In this document: piece by piece, positions 1-7,362 of the stretch
Position numbering within the stretch: position 1 is the stretch's first letter
Layout of the letters: every line of letters starts with the position of its first letter
NCBI GenBank assembly: GCA_030641535.1
Contig: DAOWHG010000028.1
Span: forward strand, 1 to 17,079
Reading direction: 5' to 3'
Length of the DNA stretch: 17,079 nucleotides
Source: Mycoplasmatota bacterium
GTDB lineage: Bacteria; Bacillota_I; Bacilli_A; Izemoplasmatales; Izemoplasmataceae
Made by a program: the position numbers and the translations under genes
The notes under the pieces: model-generated
Databases searched by the model: none
The model's input: only the letters and a program-made list of their open reading frames with translations
Told to the model about the DNA's origin: nothing

Positions 1-2
1 CA

Positions 3-44
3 GATAGAACACAAACAATAGTATTAAAAGATATGTACAAATAG
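3..44 (+). CDS. C-terminal tail of an unidentified convergent gene (partial)
   Basis: An open frame enters from the left edge and ends at TAG 42-44. It encodes the last 13 residues, DRTQTIVLKDMYK. The stop lies immediately before a strong hairpin with a T-run suited to plus-strand transcription, which is what makes this frame credible as a real gene end. The other two plus frames meet stops within the first 21 bases. Thirteen residues are too few to name a family. Confidence 0.5.
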   Translation, partial: DRTQTIVLKDMYK

Positions 45-78
45 AAAAGGATTTTCAATTGAAAATCCTTTTTTTTTT
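45..78. terminator. Palindromic intrinsic terminator, probably bidirectional
   Basis: Bases 45-72 are a perfect 28-base palindrome (14-bp arms centred on 58/59). On the plus strand the arm runs into a T-tract (69-78), which suits the gene ending at 44. On the minus strand it begins 4 bases beyond the aroF stop and is followed by TTTTCTATTT, a weaker but usable U-rich tail. It probably ends both the convergent gene and the aromatic operon. Confidence 0.85.
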
Positions 79-1090
79 ATAACTTTTTATCTACTGCGGT
101 AGCCAAGATTCGTGCTTTTTCCATTAATGCATCAAATTTCTTTGGTTTAAGCGATTGAGCCCCATCACTAAATGCTTTTTCTGGCTCGTGATGAACTTCT
201 ATAATTAATCCATCAGCTCCAGCTGCAATACTTGCAAGAGAAAGACTCTCTACTAAATCCCATTTCCCAGCAGCATGAGATGGATCAATTATCACTGGTA
301 AATGGCTTACCTTCTTAACAATTGGAACTGTAGAAATATCTAAAGTATTTCTTGTATAAGGTTCAAAAGTACGAATTCCTCTTTCACACAAGATTACATT
401 ATTATTACCACCTGCCATTATATACTCAGCGCTCATAAGCCATTCTTCAATAGTATTTGAAAATCCTCGTTTAAGTAAAATTGGTTTATCTATTTTTCCT
501 AATTCCTTTAACAAAGAGAAATTCTGCATGTTTCTTGCTCCAATTTGGATTACGTCTACATATTTTAAGAAGTCTTCAATGTTATCTTTATCCATTAATT
601 CAGATACAATTGGTAAATCATACTTTTTACCAATATCATAAAGTATCTTTAATCCTTCAATTCCCATTCCTTGGTAAGAATAAGGAGATGTACGAGGTTT
701 AAATGCCCCACCCCTTAGTAGCTTTGCACCAGACTCTTTAACTGCTTTAGCGATGATATCTACTTGTTCATATGATTCAACACTACATGGTCCTGCAATT
801 ACAACTATCTCTTTTCCGCCAATTTTCACTCCATTAACATCAATAATTGTATCTTCTGATTTGATTTTACGGTTAACCTTCTTAAACGGCTCTTGAATTC
901 GAATTACACTATCAACACAGTGAAAACCATATAAACTACGTGTATCAAAACCAGCAGTGTCCCCAACTACGCCATATACCTGATATGTTTCACCAAAACT
1001 AGAATGAATATCAAACCCTAAATCCTTTAAATGGTTTAGTAAATTAGTGACATCTTGTTGATCTGCATCTCTTTTTATCTTAACAATCAT
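77..1090 (-). CDS. aroF: 3-deoxy-7-phosphoheptulonate (DAHP) synthase, type I-beta with N-terminal regulatory domain
   Basis: Condenses phosphoenolpyruvate with erythrose-4-phosphate, the first committed step to chorismate. The length (337 residues) and layout match the Thermotoga-type enzyme: a ferredoxin-like/ACT-like regulatory domain at about 1-70, then a TIM barrel. Visible motifs are GPCSVES at 100-106 with the metal-ligand Cys102, LRGGAFKPRTSPYSYQG, QIGARNMQN, KPILLKRG, and the DPSHAAGK and EVHHEP segments that carry the His and Glu metal ligands. In this class the N-terminal domain gives feedback inhibition by tyrosine or phenylalanine; tyrosine is the better guess here because the operon makes only the tyrosine branch. 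The start is preceded by GAAGGTGA and overlaps the aroQ stop as ATGA (1087-1090), so the two are translationally coupled. It is the last gene of the operon. Confidence 0.95.
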   Translation of the reverse strand: MIVKIKRDADQQDVTNLLNHLKDLGFDIHSSFGETYQVYGVVGDTAGFDTRSLYGFHCVDSVIRIQEPFKKVNRKIKSEDTIIDVNGVKIGGKEIVVIAGPCSVESYEQVDIIAKAVKESGAKLLRGGAFKPRTSPYSYQGMGIEGLKILYDIGKKYDLPIVSELMDKDNIEDFLKYVDVIQIGARNMQNFSLLKELGKIDKPILLKRGFSNTIEEWLMSAEYIMAGGNNNVILCERGIRTFEPYTRNTLDISTVPIVKKVSHLPVIIDPSHAAGKWDLVESLSLASIAAGADGLIIEVHHEPEKAFSDGAQSLKPKKFDALMEKARILATAVDKKL

Positions 1091-1524
1091 TTCTCTTCAC
1101 CTTCTTTTAATAGATATTTGATACCTTCTTCATAACTTTTAAATCCTAATCCAATAATATGGGTAATACAAGCATTTCTTATTACTGATTTCTTTCTAAA
1201 ATCTTCACGATTATTAATATCCGATAAATGAACTTCAATAACTGGAATTTGTATTGATTTAATTGCATCATATAGGGCATAAGAATAGTGGGTAAACGCT
1301 CCAGCATTGAGGATTACACCATCAAACCTATCGTTACCATAATGTAACAAATCAATTAGAATACCTTCTAAATTTGATTGTTTAATGTCCAATGTTATAG
1401 GATATATGTCTTCTAAGCTCTTAAGATATGTTTCTAAATCTTCATAAGTCTTAGTTCCATATATTTTTGGCTCACGAATACCTATCATATTTATATTTGG
1501 GCCGTTAAGAATTAATATATTCAT
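1087..1524 (-). CDS. aroQ: 3-dehydroquinate dehydratase, type II
   Basis: Dehydrates 3-dehydroquinate to 3-dehydroshikimate by the anti-elimination mechanism of type II enzymes, which form dodecamers. At 145 residues it has the family's usual length. LNGPNINMIGIREPKIYG at the N-terminus contains the catalytic Tyr22 and the conserved Arg17. QSNLEG at about 50, LNAGAFTHYS at about 77-86 and EVHLSDINNRE with the catalytic-pair His near residue 99 are all present, followed by FRKKS. The ribosome site AGAGGTGA lies inside the end of the upstream aroE-aroK gene, which this gene overlaps by 20 bases. It overlaps aroF by 4 bases at the other end. Confidence 0.95.
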   Translation of the reverse strand: MNILILNGPNINMIGIREPKIYGTKTYEDLETYLKSLEDIYPITLDIKQSNLEGILIDLLHYGNDRFDGVILNAGAFTHYSYALYDAIKSIQIPVIEVHLSDINNREDFRKKSVIRNACITHIIGLGFKSYEEGIKYLLKEGEEK

Positions 1525-2755
1525 TTAATTTCACCTCTATTTTGTGAAGAGTTTCGATTTCGTTATAACTATCCTTAATAACAATTATATCTGCATATTG
1601 ATTATATAGATTATATCTATCATTATAGAGTCTCTCAATGTTATTTTTATCCTTTAATAAAGGTCTATTCTTAGGATTGAAAGTTTTCAACATTTCTAAA
1701 GAAACGTCTAGGAATATTATTATACCATTTTGTTTTAAATAATCTATATTTTTTTTATCTAAAATTGCTCCACCACCAACGGAAATCGCTAAATTGTGCT
1801 GTTTTGATGTTTCTATTATATTTTGAGTCTCGATGGATCTAAATGCTTTTTCCCCTTTTGTTTGGAAAATAGAGCTGATTGATTGATGCTCATTACTTTC
1901 AATTAACTTATCGATATCAACTAATTGTTTATCATAATTATTTGCTAATAAATTAGCGAAATAGGACTTTCCACTCATAGGCATTCCTATTAATACAAAA
2001 TTGACAACATCTAATAAGATTGATTTATATAAATTCAATGTAACCTCGTCTTTATGTTTTACGTTATGAAAAATTTCTGAAGTTTTTACTGCTTGATGAA
2101 CCAACATTAATAATCCGTTAATTGATTTAATATTTCTTTTTCTTGCAGAATTGAGAATTTTAGTTTCAAGAGGATTATAAATTAGATCAACTACAGCATC
2201 TAAGTTTTTAAAATTATCTAAATCTATTTCTAATGAATTATCGTTGCTTGGATACATTCCTACAGGTGTAGTATTGAAAATTACATCAATATTTTGATGA
2301 ATTTTTACCGATTGAAAATCAATCTCTTCTTCTTTAGGATTTCTTGCAGAAACAATGATATTAGCTGCATTTAAATCAGAACACAAAACCTTTATTGTTC
2401 TACTTGTAGAGCCATTCCCGAGTATTAACACTCTTTTGTTTTTTATTGTTATATTGTTGTGTTTCAACATAAACAATAGACCATCGTAATCAGTGTTATA
2501 ACCATGAAGTTTGCCCTCAATATTTACGATTGAGTTCACAGAGTGGGTTCTTGTAGCTGTTTCACTCAATTTATCGCAATATGGGATCACATCATTTTTG
2601 TATGGGATAGTAATATTAATTCCTTTGAATTCTTTTTCGTGAAAAAAAGAATCTAATTCATTTAATTCAATTAGATTATATTTTTCATTCGATAGTTTTT
2701 CATGAATTACTTTAGAATAGCTATGTTCTAGTTTTTTTCCTATTAATCCATACAT
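1505..2755 (-). CDS. aroE-aroK: Fused shikimate dehydrogenase - shikimate kinase (AroE-AroK)
   Basis: One 416-residue frame carries two consecutive pathway enzymes. Residues 1-245 are shikimate dehydrogenase: Ser12/Ser14 in EHSYSK bind shikimate, Lys53 in NITIPYK and Asp89 in GYNTD are the catalytic pair, the NADP loop is GNGSTS at 113-118, and the closing helix has Gln221 in HQAVKT. Residues about 250-416 are shikimate kinase: Walker A GMPMSGKS at 257-264, DID at 280-282, the FR of KAFRSIET at 305-306, the glycine triplet of SVGGGA at 327-329, the lid arginine of NRPLL, and R-Y near 380. Both halves look complete and active, joined with almost no linker (about 245-252). The product therefore takes 3-dehydroshikimate to shikimate-3-phosphate. 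Separate aroE and aroK are the usual arrangement. The start is ATG at 2753-2755, 7 bases after the chorismate mutase stop, behind a modest AAAGAAAG site. Confidence 0.93.
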   Translation of the reverse strand: MYGLIGKKLEHSYSKVIHEKLSNEKYNLIELNELDSFFHEKEFKGINITIPYKNDVIPYCDKLSETATRTHSVNSIVNIEGKLHGYNTDYDGLLFMLKHNNITIKNKRVLILGNGSTSRTIKVLCSDLNAANIIVSARNPKEEEIDFQSVKIHQNIDVIFNTTPVGMYPSNDNSLEIDLDNFKNLDAVVDLIYNPLETKILNSARKRNIKSINGLLMLVHQAVKTSEIFHNVKHKDEVTLNLYKSILLDVVNFVLIGMPMSGKSYFANLLANNYDKQLVDIDKLIESNEHQSISSIFQTKGEKAFRSIETQNIIETSKQHNLAISVGGGAILDKKNIDYLKQNGIIIFLDVSLEMLKTFNPKNRPLLKDKNNIERLYNDRYNLYNQYADIIVIKDSYNEIETLHKIEVKLNEYINS

Positions 2756-2762
2756 AATAACA

Positions 2763-3011
2763 CTACTTTCTTTGAAGGCTCTTACTCTCTCCCATAATCG
2801 CTTTATAAACTACACCAATCTCTGGGAAATGGCCATATTTAGAAGTCTTTTTAAGTATTAAATCTTCTCTTTTTGTGTCCAAAACAGATGTTTTGGCGCG
2901 GGATTTTAATTGTCCTACTTGAACTGAGAGAGAAAACCTTTCTTCAAGTAAAGGCATTAGTTTTTGGTCTATTTCATCAATTAAAACTCTTAAATTTTCT
3001 ATTTTATCCAT
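2763..3011 (-). CDS. Monofunctional chorismate mutase, AroQ class, short form
   Basis: Rearranges chorismate to prephenate. The 82 residues form the all-helical AroQ-type domain. Aligned by eye to the E. coli P-protein mutase domain, the active-site set is kept: Arg8, Arg25, Lys36, Asp45, Arg48 and Glu49 match R11, R28, K39, D48, R51 and E52 with a constant offset of three. Ser76 and Gln80 keep the four-residue spacing of S84 and Q88, which implies a deletion of about five residues before helix 3. The frame starts inside the last codons of aroC (13-base overlap) behind AGAAGAGGG. It carries no dehydratase, dehydrogenase or DAHP synthase domain, so it supplies prephenate in trans to TyrA. Confidence 0.88.
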   Translation of the reverse strand: MDKIENLRVLIDEIDQKLMPLLEERFSLSVQVGQLKSRAKTSVLDTKREDLILKKTSKYGHFPEIGVVYKAIMGESKSLQRK

Positions 3012-4087
3012 GAATAACCCTCTTCTCTTACTATTAATTCCAAAATTGCATATGAAGTAATAGCATTTATAACATGAATTACTCTATGAATGATAGCAGG
3101 ATCATGTCTTCCTTTTAAGCTAAGTTTAACTTCTTCCATAGTTGAAATATTAACAGTATTCTGTGTTTTTCCAATTGAGGCAGTAGGCTTAATTGCAACC
3201 TTAAAAGTAATTGGCATACCGTTTGAAATACCACCTTGAATACCACCGGAATTGTTTGTCTTTGTTTTTATTGTTTTGTCATCAATGTAGAAATTATCAT
3301 TTGCTTCAGATCCAAATAACTCTGTAATAGCAAACCCTTTGCCAAATTCGACACCTTTTACTGAAGGTATACTAAATAGCAAATGTGAAAGAACACTTTC
3401 GATTGAATCAAAGAAAGGAGACCCATATCCAGGGTTTAATCCTAAAACCATTGTTTCAAGAGTTCCACCAACACTATCTTTGTTTTCTTTTGCTTTAAGG
3501 ATAATTGACTCAAACATTTCTGTTTGTGTACTATCTAATACTGGGAATTGGCTAGAATAAAGCCTTTTTAATATATCTTCTGTAACTTCTAAATCGCTAA
3601 AATTCATATCTTTTTGATCTTTAATACTTGAAATATGTGATCCAATTATAATTCCTTTTAAAGATAATAATTGAGCTGAAATAGCACCTAAAATAACTAA
3701 AGGAGCAGTTAAACGACCTGAAAAATGGCCTCCACCACGAAAATCTTGATTTCCAGCATATTTTACATATGCTGTGTAATCGGCATGGGATGGTCTTAAT
3801 ATTTCAGGATTGTAATCAGCTGATTTTGTATCTTTATTCGGAATAATAAAAGTAAGGGGAGTTCCTGTAGTTAAGCCATTATAGTATCCACTAACAATTT
3901 CATAACCATCTTGTTCTTGCCTAGAAGTAGATAAACTTGATTTTGGTCTTCTTCTATAAAGAGCATCATTAATGCTTTGCAAATCAAGTTTTATGCCAGC
4001 AGGCATGTTATTAATAACTATACCAATGGCACTACCATGCGATTCTCCGAATAAATTAATCTCTATTGCTTTTCCAAATGTACTCAT
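2999..4087 (-). CDS. aroC: Chorismate synthase
   Basis: Converts 5-enolpyruvylshikimate-3-phosphate to chorismate using reduced FMN. At 362 residues it has normal length. The first signature is NLFGESHG with His17. RRRPKSS at 45-51 and RPSHADY at 98-104 follow. GGGHFSGRLTA has His121; this is the GGGHxSGR variant, rather than GRxSARET, that I associate with clostridial-type enzymes. RHDPAIIHR lies near the C-terminus. An FMN reductase is needed if the enzyme is monofunctional, and a flavin-reductase-fold protein is encoded at 12080-12598, although no direct link is shown. The start at 4085-4087 is preceded by AGGTGAG, 8 bases after the aroB stop. Confidence 0.95.
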   Translation of the reverse strand: MSTFGKAIEINLFGESHGSAIGIVINNMPAGIKLDLQSINDALYRRRPKSSLSTSRQEQDGYEIVSGYYNGLTTGTPLTFIIPNKDTKSADYNPEILRPSHADYTAYVKYAGNQDFRGGGHFSGRLTAPLVILGAISAQLLSLKGIIIGSHISSIKDQKDMNFSDLEVTEDILKRLYSSQFPVLDSTQTEMFESIILKAKENKDSVGGTLETMVLGLNPGYGSPFFDSIESVLSHLLFSIPSVKGVEFGKGFAITELFGSEANDNFYIDDKTIKTKTNNSGGIQGGISNGMPITFKVAIKPTASIGKTQNTVNISTMEEVKLSLKGRHDPAIIHRVIHVINAITSYAILELIVREEGYSWIK

Positions 4088-4095
4088 ATTCTCAC

Positions 4096-5094
4096 CTACA
4101 AATAGTATTTTATTTCTTCAATATTAATTGATTTTATTATACTTCGTCCTAATTCTTCAACCAAGATTATATTTAAAGTGTTCTGTGAAGCTTTCTTATC
4201 TGTTTTAATATATTCATATAATTCTTCTATATCATATTCATAATGAGTTGGAAGACTATATTTTTTTAGAATTCTTATTAAATCTTCGTAATAATCATAA
4301 TTTTTCGATATCAATGCCATACCTATTGATATAGATTCTCCATGTAAAAGTTCATATTTTGAATATTTCTCAATAGCATGTCCTATTGTATGTCCAAAGT
4401 TTAATAATTGTCTTTCGCCCTTATCGAATACATCCTTTATAACTAAGTCTTTTTTAATATTGATACATTTTTCAATGTATTTTTCAATATTTATGTATAT
4501 ATCTTCTTCTAAAAGACTTTTAAATAGCGATTTATCAGCAATTAAACCGTATTTAATCATTTCAGCAATTCCGTTGTTGTATTCTCTTGGGGCAAGTGTT
4601 TTTAATGTATTTGGGTCTATTAATACCATTTTAGGTTGATAGAAAGATCCGATTGCATTTTTCATTGATGTTGAATTAATCCCTACTTTACCACCTATAC
4701 TACTATCAATTTGAGATAATAATGTTGTTGGTATTTGAATAAAATCTACACCTCTCATGTATATACTAGCAATAAAACCTGCTAAATCACCAACAACACC
4801 ACCTCCAAGAGCTATAATGAGGCATTTTCTGGTTATTTTAGATGTTATCATATCTTCGATTATTGAATAAACTATTTCCATTGATTTTGAGTTTTCCCCT
4901 TGAGGAACTTCAAATATCGTTGGATTGTCTATTTGACTCGTAATGGTGTTTAGATATATTTTTGGAATAAAATCATCTGTTATTATAACTATTTGTCTAT
5001 TTACGTCAATATAACCAGATATATCAAAAAGAAGTTCACGTTTTATGTAAACATTATATGAATCGTCTTTAATGGGTATATTAATTATTTTCAT
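4096..5094 (-). CDS. aroB: 3-dehydroquinate synthase
   Basis: Cyclises DAHP to 3-dehydroquinate using NAD and a divalent metal. The 332-residue frame shows the NAD-binding GGGVVGDLAGF at 98-108, then RGVDFIQIPTTLL and SSIGGKVGIN. The metal ligands are Glu178 in NGIAEMIKYG, His235 in NFGHTIGHAIE and His251 in LHGESISIGMA. DKKA at 299-302 provides the C-terminal phosphate-binding lysines. It is slightly shorter than the E. coli enzyme but typical for Bacillota. The ribosome site AAGGAGTGAT is among the best in the operon. The start lies 11 bases after the aroA stop. Confidence 0.95.
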   Translation of the reverse strand: MKIINIPIKDDSYNVYIKRELLFDISGYIDVNRQIVIITDDFIPKIYLNTITSQIDNPTIFEVPQGENSKSMEIVYSIIEDMITSKITRKCLIIALGGGVVGDLAGFIASIYMRGVDFIQIPTTLLSQIDSSIGGKVGINSTSMKNAIGSFYQPKMVLIDPNTLKTLAPREYNNGIAEMIKYGLIADKSLFKSLLEEDIYINIEKYIEKCINIKKDLVIKDVFDKGERQLLNFGHTIGHAIEKYSKYELLHGESISIGMALISKNYDYYEDLIRILKKYSLPTHYEYDIEELYEYIKTDKKASQNTLNIILVEELGRSIIKSINIEEIKYYL

Positions 5095-5105
5095 AGAATC
5101 ACTCC

Positions 5106-6377
5106 TTATATGATTTTGTATTTTCCACCAAGGGATTTATAATCCTCAAAAAAGCCGGGATATGACTTAGATACTGCGTTTGCATTTGTAAGTATTATCT
5201 TATTTTTACACTTCAGAGCTGCCATACTTATCATCATTGCAATACGGTGATCGTTATAAGAATCTACGGTAACTCCACCAAGAAGTGTTGATTTTCCGGT
5301 GACTATTATCTCAGTTTTTGTAGATTTTATATCTGCACCAAGTTTTTTTAGGGTTGAAACAGTCGATTTTACTCTATCTGATTCTTTTAGTCTTAATCTG
5401 GAGATGTTTTTTATGTGAGTTGTACCTTTACTTAATGCTGCTAGGAGTGTAATTATCGGACCCAAATCAGGACAATCAGCTAAATCAATTGTTGAGGATT
5501 TAGTATTTGAAAGTTCAGTAATGTAGCCGTTTTCCAGGTATATAACTTTCCCTTTCATCTGCTTTATGAATTCAATTATAATTCTATCTCCTTGTTTTGA
5601 AGTGTGTACTAAGTCACACACTTTTACCAGTCCACTAATTACTCCTCCAACTAAATGGAATGCAGCCTGAGAGAAATCGCCCTCTACAGTGTAGTTTGTT
5701 GGCTTGTATGATTGATTTCCTTCAATAAAATAGCCATTCTCAATTTCGTCTATTTCTATTCCGAATTTTTCCAAGATATCAATTGTAAGATCAATGTAGC
5801 TTTTTGACTCTAATTTACCATCAATTATTATCGTTGAATTACCTTTTATTAGAGGTAAAGCGAACATCAATCCGCTGAAAAATTGCGAACTAACATTTCC
5901 TTTAAGTATATATGTGCGGGCCTTTATTGAGCCGTTTACCGTTATTTTATTATTATCAATATTGAACACATTATTGTCTTTCTTAAAGATATCCTGATAG
6001 ATTGATTGAGGACGATTCATTAAAGATTTGGCACCTGTAAAAATTACTTCTTTCTTTGAGAGTGAAAATAATGGTATTAAAAATCTCAATGTAGAACCAG
6101 ATTCATTACAATCCACAAGTTTTGATTGATATTTTATCTTCTTTACGCCGTTAACTGTGATTTTATCGTTGTTTTTTTCGAACTTCACACCCAATAATTC
6201 AAGTGCTTTAATAGTTGCAATTACATCATCTGAGTAAACAAGATTACTTATTGTACTTGTCCCCTTAGATAAAGCTGCACAAATAAGAGCACGATGACTT
6301 AAACTTTTAGAAGGAGGAGATTTAATTTCACCGTCTAAAGAACTGGGGAACAGCTCTATATCTAGGTTTTTATTCAT
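5106..6377 (-). CDS. aroA: 5-enolpyruvylshikimate-3-phosphate synthase
   Basis: Transfers enolpyruvyl from PEP to shikimate-3-phosphate; this is the glyphosate target. Length is 423 residues. KSPPSKSLSHR at 19-29 holds the substrate-binding Lys24, Ser25 and Arg29. NESGSTLRF at 91-99 is the PEP loop; it keeps the glycine equivalent to E. coli Gly96 (here Gly94) but has Ser in place of Thr97. GDFSQAAF, DCPDLGP with catalytic Asp304, LKESDRVKS with Glu332, NDHRIAM and SKSYPGF complete the family pattern. The start overlaps the tyrA stop as ATGA (6374-6377) and is preceded by AGAGGT. Confidence 0.95.
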   Translation of the reverse strand: MNKNLDIELFPSSLDGEIKSPPSKSLSHRALICAALSKGTSTISNLVYSDDVIATIKALELLGVKFEKNNDKITVNGVKKIKYQSKLVDCNESGSTLRFLIPLFSLSKKEVIFTGAKSLMNRPQSIYQDIFKKDNNVFNIDNNKITVNGSIKARTYILKGNVSSQFFSGLMFALPLIKGNSTIIIDGKLESKSYIDLTIDILEKFGIEIDEIENGYFIEGNQSYKPTNYTVEGDFSQAAFHLVGGVISGLVKVCDLVHTSKQGDRIIIEFIKQMKGKVIYLENGYITELSNTKSSTIDLADCPDLGPIITLLAALSKGTTHIKNISRLRLKESDRVKSTVSTLKKLGADIKSTKTEIIVTGKSTLLGGVTVDSYNDHRIAMMISMAALKCKNKIILTNANAVSKSYPGFFEDYKSLGGKYKII

Positions 6378-7207
6378 TTGATTTTACCTCTTTTTAATGT
6401 TGCCGAACGCATTAATTCCTTAAGTCCTTCAAAGTCTTTAGCGTTTATTGCATCCTTTAATATGTCTAATTCTCTCTCGAATTTATTGATATGCTTTAAC
6501 AGAAAGTCTTTATTTTTAATAAACAACTCTGCCCAAAGATCTTCATTGATTTTCGCAATTCTAGTTAAATCTTTATAAGAATCGCCTATAAACAGGGATG
6601 TATTGTACTTTTCATCATCACTATTAACTAAGGATATGGCAATAGCGTGAGTTAATTGAGATGTGAATCCGATAATATCATCGTGAGCAACATCAGAAAT
6701 TTGTGAAACTGATGAGAATCCCATTTGTTTGGCCAAGATAGTGATTACATTTATTGCTTCTTCAGAATTCCATTTTGTTGGTGTTATTACGAAGTTTGCA
6801 CCTTGGAAAATGGCTTCATCAGAGTTTATAACTCCACTTGTCTCTTTTCCTGCCACAGGATGGGTAAAGACGAATTCTACATCATCATCTTTGTAAATAT
6901 CTAAAGAATCAATGATGTTTCTCTTAATACCTACAACATCTGCTATGATAGCTCCACGTTTGAAGTTGTTAATATTTTTTCGAATAAATTTGATTGTTTC
7001 TTCAGGATATAAGCAGATAAAAACAACATCTACATTTTTTAAGATGTCTTTAGGATTTTTGTCTCCAAAATCGATAATATTATGTTGTAAAGCATAATCC
7101 AAAGATTTTTGATCAATATCAATTCCGTAAATTTTATAACCATACTTCCTTAAACTTTTTGCATATGATCCACCTATTAAGCCAAGTCCTACTATTCCAA
7201 TATTCAT
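6374..7207 (-). CDS. tyrA: Prephenate dehydrogenase, no ACT domain
   Basis: Oxidatively decarboxylates prephenate to 4-hydroxyphenylpyruvate with NAD(P), leading to tyrosine. Counting from the chosen start (277 residues), the Rossmann loop is GLGLIGGS at 7-14, the catalytic-type His is in THPVAGKE at 115-122, and DDIIGFTSQLTHAIA at 176-190 is the helical-domain motif. ADVVGIK at 89-95 replaces the more common DxGSxK, so a Ser important in some homologues is Gly here. The C-terminal ACT regulatory domain found in longer Bacillus-type TyrA is absent. I chose ATG 7205-7207, spaced correctly behind GGTGAT; a longer frame opens at TTG 7219 but lacks its own ribosome site. It is first in the operon and overlaps aroA by 4 bases. 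Confidence 0.93.
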   Translation of the reverse strand: MNIGIVGLGLIGGSYAKSLRKYGYKIYGIDIDQKSLDYALQHNIIDFGDKNPKDILKNVDVVFICLYPEETIKFIRKNINNFKRGAIIADVVGIKRNIIDSLDIYKDDDVEFVFTHPVAGKETSGVINSDEAIFQGANFVITPTKWNSEEAINVITILAKQMGFSSVSQISDVAHDDIIGFTSQLTHAIAISLVNSDDEKYNTSLFIGDSYKDLTRIAKINEDLWAELFIKNKDFLLKHINKFERELDILKDAINAKDFEGLKELMRSATLKRGKIK

Positions 7208-7235
7208 ATTATCACCCAATTTTTTGTATGTTTCT

Positions 7236-7279
7236 ATTATACTATATAAATATTATAATGATAGTAATTATTTTGTAAG
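7236..7279 (-). promoter_or_regulatory. Probable promoter of the aromatic operon
   Basis: Reading the minus strand, a perfect -10 TATAAT lies at 7257-7252, 16 bases from CTTACA (7279-7274; 4 of 6 to TTGACA). A second TATAAT lies at 7241-7236 but has only a poor -35. Either would give a leader of roughly 20-40 bases before tyrA, too short for a T-box or attenuator. Confidence 0.55.
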
Positions 7280-7289
7280 CGTTTTACAA
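7273..7289. promoter_or_regulatory. 17-bp inverted repeat, candidate repressor operator
   Basis: TTGTAA-GCGTT-TTACAA is a perfect 6-5-6 inverted repeat that covers the -35 of the tyrA promoter in the divergent region. It resembles a CcpA cre site (TGTAA-CG-TTACA type) but has one extra base between the half-sites. A LacI-family or other dimeric repressor is a fair guess; its identity is not shown. Confidence 0.45.
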
Positions 7290-7328
7290 TTATCTATTGC
7301 AATTTTAGGGGTCTTGTGGCAAAATCAT

Positions 7329-7334
7329 TATAGT
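7329..7334 (+). promoter_or_regulatory. Possible -10 of fhs
   Basis: TATAGT lies 28 bases before the fhs start codon. I could not find a convincing -35 at the proper distance, so the placement is tentative. Confidence 0.3.
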
Positions 7335-7362
7335 ATGTACAAAAACAATTGGAGGTATTAAT

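Noticed and set aside
481..702. Plus-strand open frame inside aroF
   Set aside because: It is wholly antisense to a well-supported gene, has no ribosome site, and its composition is that of a complementary-strand shadow.
3339..3560. Plus-strand open frame inside aroC
   Set aside because: It is antisense to conserved chorismate synthase sequence and resembles no family.
6378..7097. Plus-strand open frames inside tyrA (6378-6578 and 6912-7097)
   Set aside because: Both are antisense to tyrA and have no ribosome site.
7208..7219. Upstream TTG start for tyrA, adding four residues
   Set aside because: The bases involved are the GGTGAT ribosome site for the ATG at 7207, and nothing resembling a ribosome site precedes the TTG.
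7208..7300. T-box, trp-type attenuator or folate riboswitch between tyrA and fhs
   Set aside because: Leaders on both sides are too short, and no T-box specifier/antiterminator, leader peptide or THF-riboswitch core was found.
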